Of a stretch of 64,000 bases of DNA, positions 60,646 through 64,000 are shown piece by piece. The notes beneath the pieces were generated by a model, which did no database searches, was not told the origin of the DNA, and was given only the letters and a program-made list of their open reading frames with translations. Source of the DNA: Nitrospirales bacterium (GTDB lineage Bacteria > Nitrospirota > Nitrospiria > Nitrospirales > UBA8639); assembly GCA_021604005.1 (NCBI GenBank), contig BQIV01000005.1, forward strand, positions 62,001-126,000, read 5' to 3'. A program made the position numbers and the translations under genes. How positions within the stretch are numbered: the stretch's first letter is position 1; each line of letters opens with the position of its first letter.

Positions 60646-63600
60646 ATGACCTCATCATCCTCACCACATCCACTTCGCGGCCTCCTCATTACACAGTTTT
60701 GCGGAGCATTTAACGACAATGCCTGGAAACTCATGGTGGCCCTCCTAGCCATCAAACAGGTCTCCAGTGAGCTAGGGGGTACCGGGCCTGAATTTGAGGC
60801 AGCAGCTCAGACACACACCACCATCACATTTGTCATATTCACCTTGCCGATGATGATCATCTCCGTCGTTGCCGGCGTTTTCTCAGACCGGTTCAGTAAA
60901 CGAAGCGTCATCATCGCCATGAAATGGGTTGAAGTCGGATTCATGGCATTGGGCACCGTTGCACTCTTTCATAATCCAGCAGGTGGAATCCTTCCCCTCG
61001 TCATTCTGGCAGGGATGGGGGCCCAAAGTGCCCTGTATAGCCCAGCCAAATATGGAATCCTTCCGGAAATCCTACCCCATGAACGTCTGACTGCAGGAAA
61101 CGGGTCTATCGAATTATGGACATTTGCCGCGATTATCACCGGAACGGCAGCCGGAGGTATTCTTCTTGATATGACCGGCGTGACCACATGGCTCGCAGGA
61201 TTCTTCCTGACTACCCTCGCCCTTGTAGGCTTGCTCGCCTGTTATGCCATTCCACACGTGCCTCCCGCCCGTTCGGAAGGAGGCGTGTCTGCTACAGTCG
61301 CATCGGCATGGACGGCGGTACAATCGGATCAGGTCCTGCGCTTCGGTATTTTGGGCGCGATTATGTTTTGGACGATTGCCAGCTTAGTCGGGCAAGACAT
61401 TATTATTTACGGGAAAGCGGTCTTAGGACTATCGGACTCTCAGACCGGGCTCCCATTAGCTGCATTTGGTGTGGGGATTGGAATCGGGGCTGTGCTTGCT
61501 GGAAAATTATCGGGCCCCAAAGTTGAGTATGGGTTGATCCCGTTAGGCGCCGTTGGACTCAGCCTGTGCTTACTCTGTCTGGGGTTTTCAACTCCGCAGC
61601 TTTTCGGCACGCTCCTCTGGATGTGCCTGCTAGGCGTAGCAAGCGGATTCGTCGTGGTTCCGATCAATGCCCTCATTCAATGGCGTGCCCCCCACGACCG
61701 GCGTGGCGCGGTTATCGCCATGTCAAACTCCGCGGTATTCAGCGGAGTCTTCATCGGGTCTTTAAGTGCGGGACTGTTCTCGGGAATCGGCATAAGCACC
61801 AGTGGCATACTGATCGTGTCCGGAGGATTCACCTTGTGTGCCACCATATGGGGACTGACATTGCTGCCCGATGCATTTCTCCGTGTGGTGTTGAGTCTTT
61901 TGACCAATACCTTTTACCGGCTCACGATTGTCCATCGTGAACATGTTCCCCAAGAAGGCGGAGCATTGCTCGTCGCCAACCATGTGTCCTTCATTGACGG
62001 ATTGTTAATCTTAGCCAGCCTCGACCGCCCGGTACGGTTCATTGTGGACCGGTACTACTACGAACACCCTCTCTTTCGCCGTTTAGCACGCATTATGGGA
62101 GCCGTCCCTATCTCCTCGACTGGCACTCCTAGAGAAATCCTCACCGCGCTTCGTGACGCAGGACGTCACTTAGATGAAGGCGATTTGGTATGTATATTTC
62201 CAGAAGGTCAAATTACGCGAACGGGAGGGCTCCTCCCGTTCAGACAAGGCTTTGAACGCATCGCCAAAGGCCGGGATGTTCCAATCATCCCGGTTCATCT
62301 CGATCGCGTATGGGGAAGCATCTTTAGTTTCATTGGTGGAAAATTCCTCATGAAACTCCCTGAGCGAATTCCATATCCAGTCACCGTGTCGTACGGAGCC
62401 CCGCTCCCATCCGACACACCAGCCCACACCGTCCGGCATATTATCCAGGAAATGGGAGAGGCCGCATGGCATCACCGAAAATCCAGCGCGAGACCGTTAC
62501 ACCATTCTTTTGTCTGGGCGATGCGACGTCATCCATTCCGATTCGCCTTTGGAGATCTCACACGTCCACACGTCTCCTGCCTTGAGGCCCTCACTGGCGC
62601 CGTCGCGCTCGCGCGAGCACTTCGTCCTCATTGGGATGGACAACACACCGTTGGCATCCTGCTCCCAGCCAGTGTTGCCGGGGCACTCACCAATGTCGCT
62701 GCCACGCTTTCAGGACGGACCACGGTCAATCTCAACTTCACCGCAGGGCAAACTGGAATGGAATCCGCAGCCAAGCAAGCCAGCCTCCAAACAATTGTGA
62801 CTAGCCGAATGTTCGTCGAAAAAGCTACGCTTCATCTCCCGAAAACCCTGACGATCATATGGCTTGAGGATATTCGAAACACGATCACGTCAACCGAAAA
62901 AATGCTCTCCATGCTCCTTGCCGTTTTTGCTCCCATGACCCTTCTTGAGCGAAGTACAGGTGCCGCTTGCCGACCCACAACAGACGACCTTGCCACCATC
63001 ATTTTTAGCAGTGGAAGTACCGGGGAACCTAAAGGCGTCATGCTGAGTCATTTTAATATCGACTCCAACGTAGAAGCCGTCGCCCAATCTTTACATATCG
63101 ATAAACGAGATCGCATACTCGGCATCCTTCCGTTCTTTCATTCATTTGGGTATCTGGCCACGCTATGGTTTCCGACTATTCATGGCGCAGGCGTGGTCTA
63201 TCACCCGTCGCCGCTCGACGCCGCGGCCATTGGAAATCTCGTCCACCAATATCGCATCACCGTCCTGCTGACCACACCCACATTTCTTCAGCTGTACTTA
63301 CGGCGATGCACACCAGAACAGTTCGGCGCTCTTCGAATGGTGGTCACCGGCGCAGAAAAACTGTCTAATCGCTTACTCGATGCGTTTGAAGAACGATTCG
63401 GTATTCGCCCCATTGAAGGCTATGGGGTGACGGAATGTGCTCCGGTCATTGCTGTCAATTGTCCAGACTTTCGTGCGGCAGGGTTCTTCCAACCGGCCTC
63501 TCGCCGCGGTACTGTAGGACAACCGCTTCCCGGCGTCTCAATCCGGATCGTTGATCCGGATTCATTTGAACCGTTACCCATCGACTCGCCTGGCATGCTG

Positions 63601-64000
63601 CTCGTGAAAGGCCCCAATGTCATGAAAGGATATTTAGGACGAGAAGACTTGACCGCAAATGCCATGCGCGACGGGTGGTATATTACTGGGGATATTGCCA
63701 AAGTCGATGAAGACGGTTTTATTGCGATTACCGACCGGCTTTCTCGATTTTCCAAGATCGGAGGGGAAATGGTGCCACACGGGAAAGTGGAAGAAGCCCT
63801 GCATCATGCCGCACATGCCGAAACGCAAGTCTTAGCCGTGACATCCGTTCCAGATGAAAAAAAGGGAGAGCAATTAGCCGTTTTGCATATGCTCGATGAA
63901 GAAACCATACCCGAACTTCTCGACAACGTCTCTGCCAGTGGTCTACCGAATCTATTTATCCCTCGAAAAGATTACTTCATCAAGGTCGAACAACTGCCCG
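60646..64000 (+). CDS. aas: Tri-modular MFS transporter / PlsC acyltransferase / AMP-ligase protein (LplT-Aas type, 3' end missing)
   Basis: An open frame of at least 1,118 codons that runs past the window end. Residues 1-410 are an MFS transporter of the LplT lysophospholipid-flippase type (ITQFCGAFNDNAWKLMVALL, AGVFSDRFSKRSVIIAMKW). Residues about 420-610 are a PlsC-type acyltransferase with the HxxxxD motif in NHVSFIDG and FPEGQITRTGG. From about 630 on comes an acyl-AMP ligase: FSSGSTGEPKGVMLSH, EGYGVTECAPV and GWYITGD. The product is expected to import lysophospholipid and reacylate it in the inner membrane. ATG 60646 has only a weak GGA ahead. Confidence 0.92.
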   Translation, partial: MTSSSSPHPLRGLLITQFCGAFNDNAWKLMVALLAIKQVSSELGGTGPEFEAAAQTHTTITFVIFTLPMMIISVVAGVFSDRFSKRSVIIAMKWVEVGFMALGTVALFHNPAGGILPLVILAGMGAQSALYSPAKYGILPEILPHERLTAGNGSIELWTFAAIITGTAAGGILLDMTGVTTWLAGFFLTTLALVGLLACYAIPHVPPARSEGGVSATVASAWTAVQSDQVLRFGILGAIMFWTIASLVGQDIIIYGKAVLGLSDSQTGLPLAAFGVGIGIGAVLAGKLSGPKVEYGLIPLGAVGLSLCLLCLGFSTPQLFGTLLWMCLLGVASGFVVVPINALIQWRAPHDRRGAVIAMSNSAVFSGVFIGSLSAGLFSGIGISTSGILIVSGGFTLCATIWGLTLLPDAFLRVVLSLLTNTFYRLTIVHREHVPQEGGALLVANHVSFIDGLLILASLDRPVRFIVDRYYYEHPLFRRLARIMGAVPISSTGTPREILTALRDAGRHLDEGDLVCIFPEGQITRTGGLLPFRQGFERIAKGRDVPIIPVHLDRVWGSIFSFIGGKFLMKLPERIPYPVTVSYGAPLPSDTPAHTVRHIIQEMGEAAWHHRKSSARPLHHSFVWAMRRHPFRFAFGDLTRPHVSCLEALTGAVALARALRPHWDGQHTVGILLPASVAGALTNVAATLSGRTTVNLNFTAGQTGMESAAKQASLQTIVTSRMFVEKATLHLPKTLTIIWLEDIRNTITSTEKMLSMLLAVFAPMTLLERSTGAACRPTTDDLATIIFSSGSTGEPKGVMLSHFNIDSNVEAVAQSLHIDKRDRILGILPFFHSFGYLATLWFPTIHGAGVVYHPSPLDAAAIGNLVHQYRITVLLTTPTFLQLYLRRCTPEQFGALRMVVTGAEKLSNRLLDAFEERFGIRPIEGYGVTECAPVIAVNCPDFRAAGFFQPASRRGTVGQPLPGVSIRIVDPDSFEPLPIDSPGMLLVKGPNVMKGYLGREDLTANAMRDGWYITGDIAKVDEDGFIAITDRLSRFSKIGGEMVPHGKVEEALHHAAHAETQVLAVTSVPDEKKGEQLAVLHMLDEETIPELLDNVSASGLPNLFIPRKDYFIKVEQLP

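Overview
The window looks like a chromosomal piece of a Gram-negative, diderm bacterium with intermediate GC, most likely a member of the Nitrospirota (Nitrospira-like). Reasons: a complete single-strand dcw cluster, a zapA / ncRNA / rny / ymdB / xseA / xseB neighbourhood, a PEP-CTERM protein, TolC/HlyD-type envelope proteins and many REC-containing signalling proteins. The genus is inferred from overall flavour and no marker gene was compared. No prophage, intact transposon, CRISPR array, tRNA or rRNA gene is recognisable.

Positions 1-19,321 are one long minus-strand division and cell-wall operon. It reads rsmH-ftsL-ftsI-murE-murF-mraY-murD-ftsW-murG-murC-murB-ddl-ftsQ-ftsA-ftsZ-pgeF-yggS (the last cut by the window edge). 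A consensus sigma-70 promoter lies just before rsmH, and no mraZ is seen. Positions 19.3-22 kb are gene-poor: two small possible exported or membrane peptides and a DUF433/DUF5615 toxin-antitoxin pair beside imperfect direct repeats.

Positions 22-38 kb hold housekeeping genes: a DUF3108 protein, a lactonase-like propeller, a GNAT acetyltransferase, asnS, a rhodanese, an NAD-dependent epimerase, tlyA, xseB, xseA, ymdB, rny, a candidate 6S-like RNA, zapA, a ZapB-like coiled coil, a soluble lytic transglycosylase, uppS and a zinc-ribbon membrane protein.

Positions 38-59.5 kb are a signalling and exopolysaccharide region. Two sensor/regulator groups (38.3-45.4 kb) flank a four-gene minus-strand operon (45.4-51.5 kb). 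That operon encodes a zinc-ribbon protein with a degenerate GGDEF-like domain, a processive GT2 polysaccharide synthase, a lipoprotein fusing a TolC-like channel to a GH18-like TIM-barrel domain, and an HlyD-type periplasmic adaptor. A divergent PEP-CTERM protein follows, then more kinases and receivers. A well-formed cyclic-di-GMP-I (GEMM) riboswitch lies at 55,701-55,800 on the minus strand. The working model is a c-di-GMP-linked synthase-dependent exopolysaccharide machine in which outer-membrane channel and polysaccharide hydrolase are one polypeptide; this is the best candidate here for an undescribed system.

Positions 60.6-64 kb contain the start of a tri-modular MFS / PlsC / AMP-ligase protein (LplT-Aas type), truncated by the window end.
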